Of a DNA stretch of 64,000 nt, positions 53,573 through 64,000 are shown in pieces. A model generated the notes under the pieces. The model worked only from the letters and a program-made list of their open reading frames with translations, did not search any database and had not been told where the DNA came from. Source of the stretch: Ichthyophis bannanicus (taxonomy: Eukaryota > Chordata > Amphibia > Gymnophiona > Ichthyophiidae); assembly GCA_033557465.1 (NCBI GenBank), contig CM066031.1, positions 173,755,043-173,819,042 of the forward strand, given 5' to 3'. The position numbers were made by a program, and so were the translations under genes. The stretch's first letter is position 1; each line of letters starts with the position of its first letter.

Positions 53573-55060
53573 TTTATTTATTTATTTATTTAGCAAGCAT
53601 TTGTAGCCCGCTCCTTCCAGCGATCAGAAGCGGGTAGGATTACTATTGTGAAACTGCCGAATCAAGGCAGGTACAAATTTTGTTTACATACAGATTGTCA
53701 GAAAAGCACATCATACAGAGTTAACACTTCTTAGCTATGGGGGAGTTCATTTACATATATACATAAATACATATATACAGGATAATCTTCTTGGACTGTC
53801 GAATCAAGGCAGGTACAAATTTTGCTTACATACAGATTGTCAGAAAAGCACATCATACAGAGTTAACACTTCTTAGCTAAGGGGAGTTCATTTACAGATA
53901 TACATAAATACATATATACAGGATAATCTTCTTGGACACAGTGGTCAGGGGCTGCTCCTTCTGTGGGTTTAGTTCAGGTTGAAATGTGATTGGAAAATGT
54001 GCGTTTTGAGTTTCTTTCTGAAGTCTAGAAGGTCATTGCTAGCTCGTAGTTCTGGTGGGAGTTGGTTCCACAGTGTTGGCGCCACATATGAGAAAGCCCT
54101 GTGGCTGGTGTTAGTTTTGGCAGATCTTATATCTGTTGGAGTGTGAAGGATGTTGGAATTGTGGGTTCTTCTGTTTCGGGTAGGAGGTTGCAATCTTACT
54201 AGGTTGTTGAGGAAGGAAGGTGCTAAGTTGTGGATGAGTTTGAAGGTGGTTGTTAGTATTTTGTATTTTGTGCGAGCTGTTATGGGTAGCCAGTGTAATT
54301 GAATTAGCACTGGTGTGATGTGGTCACTTAGATTTTTCTTCATTATGACCCTGGCAGCTACATTTTGTGCCATTTGTAATATGTTTAGGGTTTTTTTTAG
54401 GTAAACCTTGTAGGATGGCGTTGCAGTAGTCAAAATGTGGCATGATGAGTGCTTGGGCCACTGTTCTGAAGTCTTGGGGATCAATAATATTCCGAATGGG
54501 TTGGAGCACTCTAAGCTTGTGGAAAACTGCTCTGTTGGTCTTTCGGAGGTGTTTTTCCATCTTTAGGTCACAGTCAAATGTGACTCCTAGATACTTTATT
54601 TCTTTTTTTGTTTGGTAAGTGTTGTTACATAGTGTTATTGATGTGGGAGGGTCAAAATTCGGTTCTTTGGAGATATACATTACTTCGGTTTTTTTGTGAT
54701 TAATTGACATGCTACTTTGTTGTAACCAGTCTTGCATCTCTCCGATACATGTCTCCAGTGGGTTGTAGTCTGGGTTTTTAGTGTCTAGTTGTGTGTATAG
54801 CATGATATCATCGGCATAGATGTGGTAATTAATTTCGTGCCGTGAGAAAAATTTTGCATAGTGGCTGCATATATATGTTAAACAGAAGTGCTGAGAGAGC
54901 AGAGCCTTGGGGGATTCCCTGTGTTTGTGAGAAAGATTCTGCTTTTTCTCCGTTGAATTGAACCTGTTGTGTTCGATTTGAGATGTAGGATGAGAACCAT
55001 TTTAGTGGAGTTCCTGTTATTCCTATTGATGTTCTTATGTCCATAATAAAATCTAAGAAT
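53573..55060 (-). mobile_element. L2-like LINE, 5' truncated
   Basis: Tail TTTATTTATTTATTTATTTA at 53573-53592, then a 3' UTR with a tandem duplication, then protein in three frames: 54484-53969 (LHWLPITARTKYKILTTTFK, SHRAFSYVAPTLWNQLPPEL), 54803-54324 (MLYTQLDTKN, IKYLGVTFDCDLKM, LIMPHFDYCNAILQGLPKK) and 55044-54829 (PLKWFSSYISNRTQQVQF, TQGIPQGSALSALLFNIYM). The YADD palm motif falls at the frame break near 54810-54830. Cut off upstream of RT motif B. Confidence 0.9.
53654..53937. repeat. 142-bp tandem duplication in the LINE 3' UTR
   Basis: Units 53654-53795 and 53796-53937 begin CTGCCGAATCAAGGCAGG and CTGTCGAATCAAGGCAGG and differ at only a few places. Confidence 0.9.
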
Positions 55061-55404
55061 CTTTGAGAGTCTCAGCTATATCATTTTCCACTGTTGTCTT
55101 CCTTTGCATCTACTCATTGCTTATACACAGAGAGACCCTTCTCTTTGTACCATTGTGAATATGAATTAGTGGAGCAGGAGCAAGTGAAGGCTTCTTCTGC
55201 CCCTTGTGGATTCAAGGATGAAGTAAGCTGTAGAATGGATGACCTGGAATGAGATTAAATAAGGAAGGGCCAGCTTTCATTGAATGGAATCTTTAGGAAA
55301 TTATATCAGGAAACAGGTAATGTGTTCACAATCTGTTATTGCACCCTTTATCAATTCCTTGCCTAGTAAGAATTTAGCATCAACAAACTTAGAAAGCACA
55401 TTTT
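55061..55404. other. No gene or recognised repeat
   Basis: Mixed-content DNA. I see nothing assignable. Confidence 0.5.
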
Positions 55405-56285
55405 GGGGGTAATTTTCTAAAGGATTTTTCATGTGTAAAATGACTCATGAAATGACTCAATGCATAAAAGAACATGTGATGACAAGCACTGGCAATTGGC
55501 AATTTAAGCACGTTGTTTATAAAATAAACCTTACATGCATTTACAGCTGCTTAGAAGCAGGTGTAAATCTACATGCATACAGTAGTGTGTACTGTATGCA
55601 TGTAGATTTACACCCGCTTCTAAGCAGTTGTAAATGCATGTAAAGTCATTTTACCCGGAGCCAATAGGCTCGATTCTGTTCTAGATGTAGATCCCCTCTG
55701 TGCATCTGGTCTGAACCGGACACACAGAGGGGATCGTGATTCTGATCCTGCGGGGCACATCTAGCCCCGTGATATCAGAATCACAAACAGCAATGTACAT
55801 GCAGGCGGGACTGCGATTCAGTCCGGACTGCATGTACATTAGAAATTCGACTAACTCGGTCAGGGCTTTTAAATGGAGTCACGGTGCCATGGTGTCCTGT
55901 TGCCATGGCACCGCTACTCCATTTAAAAGCTGCGATGCTGGCCGCCAAGAAAAAGAGTTTATTTCCTACAGCCCGACCCCTGATCTGGCCTCCTAAGGCC
56001 AGGGTTGGGCTGCAGGGAATAAACTCCGGGCCTTTAAAAAAAAGCATTAGACATTAGAATTGGCCCTGTACGTCCAGGGCCAGCGACTGCCCACTGCCCG
56101 CCCACACTCCGCCCCGTGCCACCCATTCCTCTACCCTGTCTAACTTCCCCACAAACCGGCGGGGAAGTTATTTGGGGGCAGGTGAAACCACGAATAGCGG
56201 GGATGGGCCATCCATCCCCACTATTTGTGGTTCAGAATAACCCCCAATGTGTCTTTATAAAATAGGCTCAACATAGGGGACCGTT
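55405..56285. mobile_element. Hairpin-chain element, copy 1
   Basis: At least nine inverted repeats follow one another: 55531-55584 with 55590-55643 (52 of 54), 55690-55702/55723-55735 (13 of 13), 55736-55746/55774-55784 (11 of 11), 55792-55804/55828-55840 (13 of 13), 55866-55879/55916-55929 (14 of 14), about 55957-55990/55997-56024 (imperfect), 56061-56068/56075-56082, 56141-56150/56161-56170 (10 of 10) and 56186-56206/56212-56232 (19 of 21). Outer ends GTAATTTTCTAAAG and the complement of CTTTATAAAATAG may be TIRs. No coding. The part 55665-56246 recurs inverted at 63669. Confidence 0.75.
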
Positions 56286-57239
56286 TACCTTTCACACATA
56301 GGCAACCTGTTACAAAATTGCCCTACACATATTTCTAAAGATACCTTGATATTTAACTGGATAAAATATTAAAACTTAAATCTTAAGGTGGTGATTTTAG
56401 AAGCCCTGTTTATGTTTCTAAACATGGTTGTGGCGGCAGGAAAACATGTAAGCTGCATCCATGTTTGAAACGTGATTTTAGAAAGGCGGTGATTTAGACA
56501 TTTTTATAGTGGGGATGTGTATCTTTAAACATTTTGGATGGAGGCATTCCCGGGGGCATGCTGTGGGTAGGGCCAAAGAACACATGAGGATCTCCCATTT
56601 CATATGGGGGCTCCACATGTGCGACCACAATTGCCGATGTCCAGATTTATAACTGTCCCCTGGAACGAACACATTTTTAAAATGTGCTCTATTTGCTATC
56701 TGTTTACAGGAGAGATTAAGAAAGATATTCTCCTTTAATAACTCAATGTTTATTTCCCTCTCAGTAATGGAAAGGCAGCAATAGAATGTTCTCTCTAATT
56801 AAGGAGCCCTTTCACTAAAGGCCGCTAGCTAGTTAACAGTTGTTTTAGTGTGTGGCAACTGGCAGCTGAGAATGCTAATGCACATGCCAACCAATTACTG
56901 GCCAATAAAACACATGGTTAATGGCCATGGTTCACTAGTGGGAGGCTTAGAGGTAACGTGCGAATGGCGAACACATTGCTGGTAGTGGAAGGGCAATCTC
57001 TGCACTCTCAGTAGCGATGTGACAATTAGCATGAGTGAACATAGCAATACCACTATGGATGTCAATAGATGCACCTGCATTAAACATGCTACACTTTCAG
57101 CTGCTGGATTGTTCGCTAACTGTGTGGAATTTGCTATGCATGCTCCTGGAAGATAGTGTTTAATGATTACATTTACTGTGCATTAGTTTTCTGCTAAAAC
57201 CAAACCAAACCATAAGTGCAACCATTTAGTTAAATAGCC
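56286..57239. other. Unassigned DNA with possible MITE remnant
   Basis: 56340-56700 contains inverted words (TGATTTTAGAAAGGCGGTGA, TTTTAGAAGCCC). 56805 onward begins AAGGAGCCCTTTCACTAAAG, which resembles a MITE end (compare TTTACTAAA ends elsewhere); I could not find its partner. No gene. Confidence 0.35.
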
Positions 57240-60200
57240 TCTTTGTTTGCAAAATTTTACTCCTACTACTACTACTGAACATTTGTATAGCGCTAAAAGA
57301 CATATGCAACGCTGCACAGACACATGTAAAAGATGGTCCCTGCTCATCAGAGCTTATAATCTTGTCAAGACAGATAACATAGTAGCTGTAGACATGGGAT
57401 ACATCTAGGGGGAATGGTAAGGAAACACAAAGGAGATCAGGTGCGTCAAGATACGAAAGTGGCAGCAAAAAGGTGAGTTTTCAGCCTGGATTTCAAAAGG
57501 GTCAGAGAAGGCGCCTGACATACAGAATAAGGCAGTTTGTTCCAGGCATATGGAGCAGCAAGGTGAAAGGAGCAAAGTCTGGAGTTAGCAATAGAAGAGA
57601 AGGGCACAGATAGAAACAATTTGCCAGAAGAGTTGAGTTTCCGGGGAGGGTATAAGGAGAGATAAGAGAGGAAAGGTAGTGAGCAGCTGCAGAGTAAATG
57701 CACTTATAGGTCAGCAGAAGAAGTTTGAACTGAAAGTGGAAATGGACAGGGAGCTAATGAAGTGACTTGGGTATTATGAGCATGATGAGACTGGCGGAAG
57801 ATTAGCTGTGCAGCTGACTGTTGAACAGATTTGAAGGGGAGAGAAATGATTCAGAGGGAGACCAGCAAGGACTAGGTTACAATAGTCTAGACAGGAGGTG
57901 ACTAAGGAGTGGATAAGTGTCTTAGTACTGTGTTCATGAAGAAACACCAGGTTTTAGCTATCAGTTGGATGTGTGAGGAGAAGGAGAGAGAGGAGTCAAA
58001 GATGATCCCAAGGTTGCAAGCTGAGGAGGCAGGGATGAGTAGAGAGTTATCTACAGAGAATGAGAAAGGAGGAAAGGGAGAGGAAAGTTTAGGGGGGAAA
58101 AAGGTAGCTCAGTTTTGGCCATGTTCATTTTCAAGTGGCAGTGAGACATCCAAGCAGCAATGTCAGAAAAGCAGGCAGAAATCCTGGCCTGGATTGCTGG
58201 AGAGATTTCAAGCGTAGAAAGGTAGATCTCAGAATCAACAGCATAAAGATAGTACTGAAAGCCATGGGAAGAGATGAGCGCACCAAGGAACTGGGTACAG
58301 ACACAGAAACGGAGTGGACCCAAGACAGATCCTTGGGGTACACCAACTGAGAGGGGGATAGCAGTAGAGGAGGATCCACCAGAACAAACACTGAAAGAGC
58401 AGTGGGAGAGATAAGAAGAGTACCAGGATAACACAGAGCCCTTAAAACCAAGTGAGAACAAGGTATCGAGGAGAAGGTGGTTGTCAACAGTGACAAAATC
58501 AGCAGAAAGGTAAAAAAGGATGAGAATTGAGTAAAGACCCTTGGAGTTTGCCAGGAACAGGTCACTGGAGACTTTGGCAAAAGCCATTTCAGTAGAATGT
58601 AAAGGACAAAATTCACACTGTAGAGGATCCAGAAGGACTTGAGAGGTGAGAAATTGAGGCAACAGCAGTGAGCCACACATTCAAGTAATTTAGAAACAAA
58701 GGGGAGGAGGGAGATAGGTCAATACTGAGAAGGACAGGTAGGGTCTAGTGAAGGTTTCTTGAGGAGAGGAGTGACCACAGCATGCTTGAAGGCTGCAGGG
58801 AAAATTGAAGTGGAGAGCAATAGGTTGAGAATATGAGAGATGGAAGGGACTACAGTGGAGGAGATGGAACTAAGGAGACGAGTGGTAAAAGGATCAGAGG
58901 AGGAGGTAGTGAGTTTGAATGAGGAAAGAATATAAGTGGCTTCTTCCTCGGAGATCATAGAAAGGGAAGAAAGGGAAGCAGAGGTAGGGGGAGAATTTGG
59001 GAGTGAAGTGATGGAGGAGGCGAAGTAGCTGGCCTCATGGGGAATTGGAGTGTGATCTTGTAGATTTTGTCACGGAAGTAGTTAGCCAGGGTTTGGGCAG
59101 AAATGGAGGGAGGGGAGCAAGAACATCCAGAGCAGAGGAGAGTGCAGTTTTATAGGAAGCTACTGCCTCATCAACAGACTCAGATGACATAGTGGAGGAA
59201 AGAGGTGATGAGACAGTGGAGGAGAGAGCCAATGGGTCAATAGCATGAAGATTTCTAAAAAGGTTGGAGGAAACAGAGAGAGGTTGAGGCGGTGAGTGAT
59301 AAAGAGTGAAGCTTAGCAAGTGATGATCTGATAAGGGAAGAAATGAGGTACAGAAGTTTGAGGGTAAGCAATTACAGAAGAATAGAAGGTTGAGGCAATG
59401 ACCGTCCTGGTGAGTAGGGGCAGTAGAGCAAAGCTGGAGGTTGAATGATGAGGCAAGGGAGAGGAGCTTTAAAGCATAAGGGTCAGAGGGTTTATCAACG
59501 TGAATGTTAAAATCCCAGAGAATAAGGAAGGGGGAAAATGAATCCAGAAAGAAGGAAAGCCATGAGTCAAAGCCAGAGAGAAAGGTAGAGGTGGACTTGT
59601 CAGGGGGTCAATAAATTACAGCTAATTGGAGAGGTAGTGAAGTAAAGCCAGATGGAGTGGACTTCAAAGGAGAGAAAGGAGTTAGACTGAGGGAGAAGGA
59701 GGAGTTGAAATTAACAGGAAGAAGAGAGTAGAAGCCCAACAACACCACTACGGCCAGTGGGATGAGGCATGTGGTAGAATTGATAACTGCCATGACAGAG
59801 AGTAGCGGCTGAAGCTGGGTCCTCTGGGAGGAGCCAGGTTTCCATTAGAGCAAGAAGATGGAGAGCATTAGAGATAAAGAGATCATGAGTAAAGGCAACT
59901 TTATTTGAGAGGGAGAGAGGAGGGGGAAAGGAGAAGGATATGAATAAGATTAGAACTGTTGCATGAGGATCTGTTCTGAGAGTGTGACAAAAAGTCTAGG
60001 GGGGCCAGGGTTGGGATTTATATCTCCTGAAGAGAGAAGGATAATTAGTAGAATAATGTGGGGCAGAGAGGAGACAGCACAGTAGTAACGAGGGAGAGGT
60101 TGTTTCAGAGAGAGAGGAGATGGTTGAATGAGAGGTAGAAAGTAGTGAAACACAAGAGCTGAAGATAGGGTAGATGACAGGATAGTGGGGGAAGTGAGGA

Positions 60201-60480
60201 TTGTAAAGGAGGAGGGGCTTGAAGGTATTGGTGGGAGGGGAGACAATTAGGGAGTATGAGTAATAGAGAAAGTGTTGAGGAGCCGTAAAAAGAGAGATGA
60301 AGAGGAAAACAGAAGTCAGAAGAAATACAAGGATAGGTGGCAGAAATTGCAGGGAATAAGGTGCACCTGTGAGTGATTGTGGTAATGAGCACAGGGCCAT
60401 TATAAGAGACTATAAGCCAGGGGTGGGTGGGCTGTGGGGAGGGAGGGTTGGATAACAATGAAGAGAGGAGAGAGAGATAC
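57240..60480 (-). mobile_element. L2-group LINE with 2A-like motif, degenerate
   Basis: Tail at 57258-57280 is a TACTACTACTACT repeat next to GTATAGCGC (complement GCGCTATAC), a known kind of L2-group 3' end. On the minus strand: C-terminus 57703-57446 (SRLCSFHLAAPYAWNKLPYS), RT 58680-58051 (SVGVPQGSVLGPLRF, YYLYAVDSEIYLS), RT start 58958-58719 (SSDPFTTRLLSS), linker 59319-59035, and an N-terminal frame 60246-59950 with SSGDINPNPGP. YADD reads YAVD. Multiple frame breaks. The 5' region may extend to about 61200. Confidence 0.85.
59950..60246 (-). pseudogene. LINE N-terminal frame with 2A-like SGDINPNPGP
   Basis: 98 codons, hydrophobic, containing ILLIILLSSGDINPNPGP at about 60050-60003. The NPGP end and preceding hydrophobic stretch recall ribosome-skipping 2A peptides, whose consensus is DxExNPGP; here the Glu position is Asn (DINPNPGP), so skipping would be weak or absent. 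Similar GDIxPNPGP motifs are common before the endonuclease of L2-group LINEs. Confidence 0.6.
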
Positions 60481-60503
60481 ACACACAGCTGAAAACAAGG
60501 AGG

Positions 60504-61187
60504 GAGAGCTGAACAAGATCACAAACAAAAATACTGAACAGTAAGGCACTTTAACAATGATAAATAAATAATATATACAGGCAGATTGAACTTACAAGCA
60601 GGCGGTTACAAAATCAGACCTTAGCCAAGAGCTAGCAGCACAATGTTTGAGCACACGTGGGGAATGGGGCAGCAATGCTTCAATGGGGGGGGGGGGGAGC
60701 AAGTGGTGGGATTCAATCTGACCAGGAACCAGTTCAGATCAATCCTGCCACTAAAGAAGCCTAGTGGGTAGCTTCCCCCCCTCCCCCCCCCCCACTGTGG
60801 TCAATTCACGTGGGTGGGGGGATTCCATTGGGATGCTGTTTTTGGCCCGGTTCGGCTAACCTGGCCTATAAAAAGAACCGGTTCACGTGAACCGAGCCGG
60901 ACCGACTGGATCCCACCACTGGGGGAGGAGGTTTAGAATTTCAGCCCACAGTAAAAGGAGACTGGCAGAGAGGGGGTGATTTTAAACTCAGAGAAGGCTG
61001 CAGAGAGCAGAGGTAGAGTGGATAAGGCAATTGAAATTAATACTTGATCTCCAAAAGCAGAGACCAGTGAGAGAAAGAGAGAGAGAGGGAGCTGGGAAGT
61101 TACAGTTGATTATGAGGAGAGAGAGACCCAGCCAAAAACAGAGAGAAAGAGAGAGAGAGCTGAACAAGATCACAAACAAAAATATTG
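60504..61187. repeat. Direct repeat flanking a MITE
   Basis: GAGAGCTGAACAAGATCACA and the next 15 bases occur at 60504-60537 and 61153-61187, with GA-rich DNA before each. Possibly a duplicated LINE 5' region. Confidence 0.65.
60700..60921. mobile_element. Small hAT-like element
   Basis: Ends CAAGTGGTGGGATTCA and, inverted, CAGTGGTGGGATCCA; interior has GAACCGGTTCACGTGAACCG. The CAGTGGTGGGAT end is familiar from vertebrate hAT MITEs. Flanks are G-rich (GGGGGGAG / GGGGAGGA), so an 8-bp duplication is possible but not exact. Confidence 0.55.
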
Positions 61188-61456
61188 AAAAGTGTCCCTA
61201 TTCCGACTTGGCCATATAGAGATGTGTAAGATGCTAGAATTTACACACCAGCTTCTCACATGTGTATGTTTCTAAACTCTCAGGCCCATGCACGTGTTTT
61301 TCAGAAATGTCTCCATTTTCAGCAGCAGAGTTTCAAAAATTCTTGTACAAATCTACACTTTGCAGCCTGGATGTTTCACTGTTGAGTAATCAGAGTAATA
61401 TCCTGAAAGATATCCACAAAGCTTTGTGGACTTTCTTACTTTTAGGGGCATGACTA

Positions 61457-61837
61457 CTAAACCACGGTAGTATTTTGCAACTATCACAGTGCGACATCTG
61501 CAAAAGGGCCGTGGTAAGTCAAAAATCTCTGCGGTATTTGCAGGGGGCATTCACAAATTTCAGCCCTGCAGAAAGCATAAAGGTTTGGGATTAACCATAG
61601 AGACCCATGATACCTACATCATCAGGTAGCATGGGGAAAGCCCCGTAGTGCCTGCTAAGGCAGGTATCATGGATCTCAGTGGTAAATCAATGGGTAGGAC
61701 AGGTAGCGATTGGGTGCACAGAGCTCTCACTAGCTCTGTGCTCTGATCGTTACTATGGTCCCTCCACCACCCCAATCAGCCCCACCTTAAACAATACTTT
61801 GGTGCTGCAGATGTAGAGATTTGCAGCACCGACAATA
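61457..61837. mobile_element. Possible MITE related to the TIR element
   Basis: Starts TTTTAGGGGCATGACTACTA followed by AACCACGG, similar to the GGGGTATGTTTACTAAA end. Inside are hairpins (CACAGAGCTC/GAGCTCTGTG-like at 61716-61742; CATGATACC ... GGTATCATGG at 61609-61672; GTGCTGCAG/TTGCAGCAC at 61801-61830). No right end identified. Confidence 0.4.
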
Positions 61838-61987
61838 TTTATTTATGGGTTTTCTATACTGCTTTATCCATGAAATCAAGGTGGTTTGCAAAGAACTCAA
61901 GGAACTATTACAGCAAACTTTAAATTCAGTATCTCAAACATTTCATGTAAGTCTTTTTGAATACAGAAAGGTTAGGCCAAACTTATT

Positions 61988-62280
61988 GGAGTGGAGGAGT
62001 AGCCTAGTGGTTGGGGCAAGGTACTTCAGGCCGGAAGGTCGGGGGTTCAAATTCCACTAGAGGACAGCAACCTTGGGCCGGAAGGACTGGGGTTTCTAGT
62101 CCCACAGGTGCTCCTTGTGGTCTTGGGCAAGCCACTTAACCCTCCATAGCCCATGTTCCCTGTAAAATAGTTATCTCCAAGTTATAATGCCCTGTTCAAT
62201 GTAATTTCAGTTTGTTCAATGTAAACCGCACTGATGCAGAATAGCGCGGTATATAAGAGAATGTAAATAAATAAAATAAA
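61988..62280 (+). mobile_element. tRNA-headed CORE-like SINE, second copy
   Basis: Head GGAGTGGAGGAGTAGCCTAG, A box TAGCCTAGTGG (62000-62010), B box GGTTCAAATTCC (62044-62055), core-like CTTGGGCAAGCCACTTAACC (62122-62141), tail GTAAACCGCACTGATGCAGA, AGCGCGGTATATAAGAGAAT and AAATAAATAAAATAAA to 62280. The tail is nearly identical to that of the L2-like LINE at 33007 (complement ACCGCGCTGATGCTGAATAG). Sits in the 3' part of an older LINE. Confidence 0.92.
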
Positions 62281-62679
62281 TTTACAGTTATCTATGTACA
62301 TTGTACAGGTCTGTGTTAAGGGTTATGGCAATGGACAGAAGAACATCAATGTGGGTGATTCAGGGATTATGTGAGTTATAACCATGGAGGAGGTATAGCA
62401 TTGTGGATGTTGCAGGTCTTATGTGGGGTACAGTTTCAGGTTTTGAATTCGGTCTTGGTATTATTTTGTAGATATATATGTCTTGAGCCTCTTTCTGAAT
62501 TCAGTCAGGTCATTTATTTCTCTTAGACTGTCTGGGGAATGTTCCAGAGGACTGGGGAGTAGAAAGTAAATGCTCTGTTGGCTGTTGATTGATTGGTTTT
62601 CCTGAATTCCTTAGGGATTGTTAGGGAGTTTGACATACATTCTCTTCTTTGTCTTGTCTCCAGGTGCATATGATTTACA

Positions 62680-62830
62680 CAGTCACACAGAGAACCAAAT
62701 ACAAAGCACTAATGATCACTTTCAAGACAATAAAGAACATAGCACCAATTTACCTTGGTCAACTGTGTTATGTTCTTTATTGTCTTGAAAGTGATCATTA
62801 GTGTTTTGTATTTGGCTCTCTGTGTGACTG
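62680..62830. repeat. 62-bp-arm inverted duplication of LINE coding DNA
   Basis: Left arm 62680-62741, loop 27 bp, right arm 62769-62830; 60 of 62 positions pair. Left arm on + and right arm on minus both encode TKYKALMITFKTIKNI-type LINE protein. Confidence 0.93.
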
Positions 62831-63668
62831 TTAACTAATGTAGTTGGTGTAGGATGGGTGTTATGTGTTCTGACCTGGCTACTTTCATAATGGTATGTGC
62901 AAAAGTGTTTTGTGCCATTTGTAAGGGGCTTAAGGCTTGTTTGGGAAGGCCCTGTAGGATGCCATTGCAAAAATCAAAATGAGGGCATACCATTGTTTGT
63001 AATATGGAGCGGAGGTCAACGTTTGAAAGGAAAGGCCTTAGATTTTGCATCATCTGTGTTTTATCGTAGATTGTTTGCATTGTTAGGTTAATGCATTTTA
63101 TGAAGTTAAGGTTCTGGTCCAGTAGGATTCCCAGGTATTTGATTTCTTTCTTGTTCTTTAGTGAGTCCCCATTCACTTGTAGCTGTTGTGGGGGTATGAA
63201 TTCTTTATTCCTAGAGACCATAAGGACTTTGGTCTATTTTAGGTTTATTATGAGGTTGACGGAATTGAGCCAATGTGATATGTCATTGAAGCATTCTATT
63301 ATTTGTTGATAGTTGGGTTCTGATGTTTTGAATGGAGTAAATATCATTATGTCAGCCACATATATTCTATAGTCCACTTTGTGTGACTTGATTATGTTAT
63401 AGGTTGGTTGGAGGTAAATGTTAAATAGTAAGGCAGATAATGCTGAGACCTGTGGAATTCCTTGGGCCTGGTTGCAGGGCCTTGAAAGTGACTGACCTAT
63501 TTTCACTTGTTGTATAGGATAGGCTAGATAGGATACAAACCACTGAAGTATCAAGCCTCCATTGTTAAGCTGTGAATGAAGTCATGTGATTAGGATGTCA
63601 TGGTTGATGGGTCATGGGAGTCAAATGCTAATGCTATATCTAAGAATATAAGGATGATGGATTGCTTA

Positions 63669-64000
63669 GGGGGTTATTCTGTGCCACAAATAGTTGGGAT
63701 GGACATCCCAATGGGCCGGTTGAGCAGGGAAGTTAGAAGGGGGCAGGGAAGGGGCGGAGTCTGAGCGGTCACCAGCCCTGGACATACAGGGCCGATTCTA
63801 ATGTTGGCCCTGTACGTCCAGGGCTAGTGACTTATACAGGGATGTTATTCCACCTCTGAGGTGGAATGACTTCCCCGATAACTTCCCTGTATGTCATTTT
63901 ACGGCAGGCCTGGGGCTTGCAGTGGGCAGGGGGGGGGGGGTCTGAAGGCAGTCCCCACAACCTGACCCTGGCCTTTGAAGGCCAGATCAGGGGTCGGGCT
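63669..64000. mobile_element. Hairpin-chain element, copy 2 (partial)
   Basis: GGGGGTTATTCTG at 63669 is the complement of the 56246 end of copy 1, and GGCCAGATCAGGGGTCGGGC at 63980 matches the complement of 55965-55990. Hairpins: 63774-63793/63806-63825 (19 of 20) and a nested one at 63834-63892 (ATACAGGGA...TCCCTGTAT enclosing ATTCCACCTC/GAGGTGGAAT). Leaves the window at the right. Confidence 0.75.

Larger units (their letters stand above)
61838..63655 (-). mobile_element. L2-like LINE, interrupted and locally inverted
   Basis: Tail at 61838-61875 (TATTTATTTATGGGTTTTCT, minus orientation). C-terminus near 62470-62600 (SLREINDLTEFRKRLKTY on the minus strand), RT C-terminal part 63221-62835 (IKYLGILLDQNLNF, MVCPHFDFCNGILQGLPKQ) and RT core 63554-63234 (NQAQGIPQVSALSALLFNIY). 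The palm motif reads YVADI instead of YADDI. A SINE (61988-62280) and an inverted duplication (62680-62830) disturb it. Confidence 0.85.

Overview
The window is vertebrate repeat DNA. I found no host protein-coding gene, rRNA, CRISPR array or bona fide tRNA gene. The mix of CR1, several L2-like lineages, RTE/BovB, a Ngaro-type DIRS element, a class I ERV, mariner, hAT and TWW-target DNA transposons, plus a CORE-like SINE with an L2 tail, suggests a large repeat-rich genome. An amphibian, possibly a caecilian, is my best guess, from repeat style only.

Layout. 1-4410: an L2-like LINE on the minus strand, split by a nearly full-length RTE/BovB-like LINE (363-3640). 4412-7762: CR1 copy 1 (+). 7763-10599: unassigned AT-rich DNA, a GT minisatellite and CT-rich DNA. 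10600-53524: remains of one class I endogenous retrovirus (+), with 5' LTR, primer site, gag start, gag zinc knuckle, protease, integrase, possible env start and a broken 3' LTR. AGACC lies directly outside both ends. About 36 kb of later insertions sit inside it.

The insertions include three copies of a DNA transposon with GGGGTATGTTTACTAAA ends and exact 3-bp target duplications (11445-15779 TTA, 18646-32973 TAA, 42175-47803 TAT), and a fourth, one-ended copy (48095-51941). These carry tRNA-like modules with pol III box look-alikes, often facing each other across long palindromes, and no recognisable transposase. Inside copy 2 lie a Ngaro retrotransposon (about 18860-24990, minus), CR1 copy 2 (26057-29872, itself holding a 616-bp L2 insertion), a 47-bp LINE tail, an L1-like 3' end and a 111-bp CR1 tail. 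A mariner (16032-17349), a full-length L2-like LINE with an intact 1024-residue EN-RT reading frame and 102-bp 5' monomers (about 33007-37455), and two LINE fragments (38105-40078) also sit in the ERV.

53573-64000: L2-like LINEs on the minus strand (53573-55060, about 57240-60480 and upstream, 61838-63655), two copies of an element made of consecutive perfect or near-perfect hairpins (55405-56285; 63669 to the window end), a hAT-like MITE and a SINE.

How they relate: the intact L2-like LINE shares its 3' tail with both SINE copies, so it, or a close relative, is the likely mobilising partner. Almost everything else is dead. Many disabling changes look like CpG decay (CGA to TGA, CGC to CAC). 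Family names rest on recognised motifs and were not checked against a repeat library.
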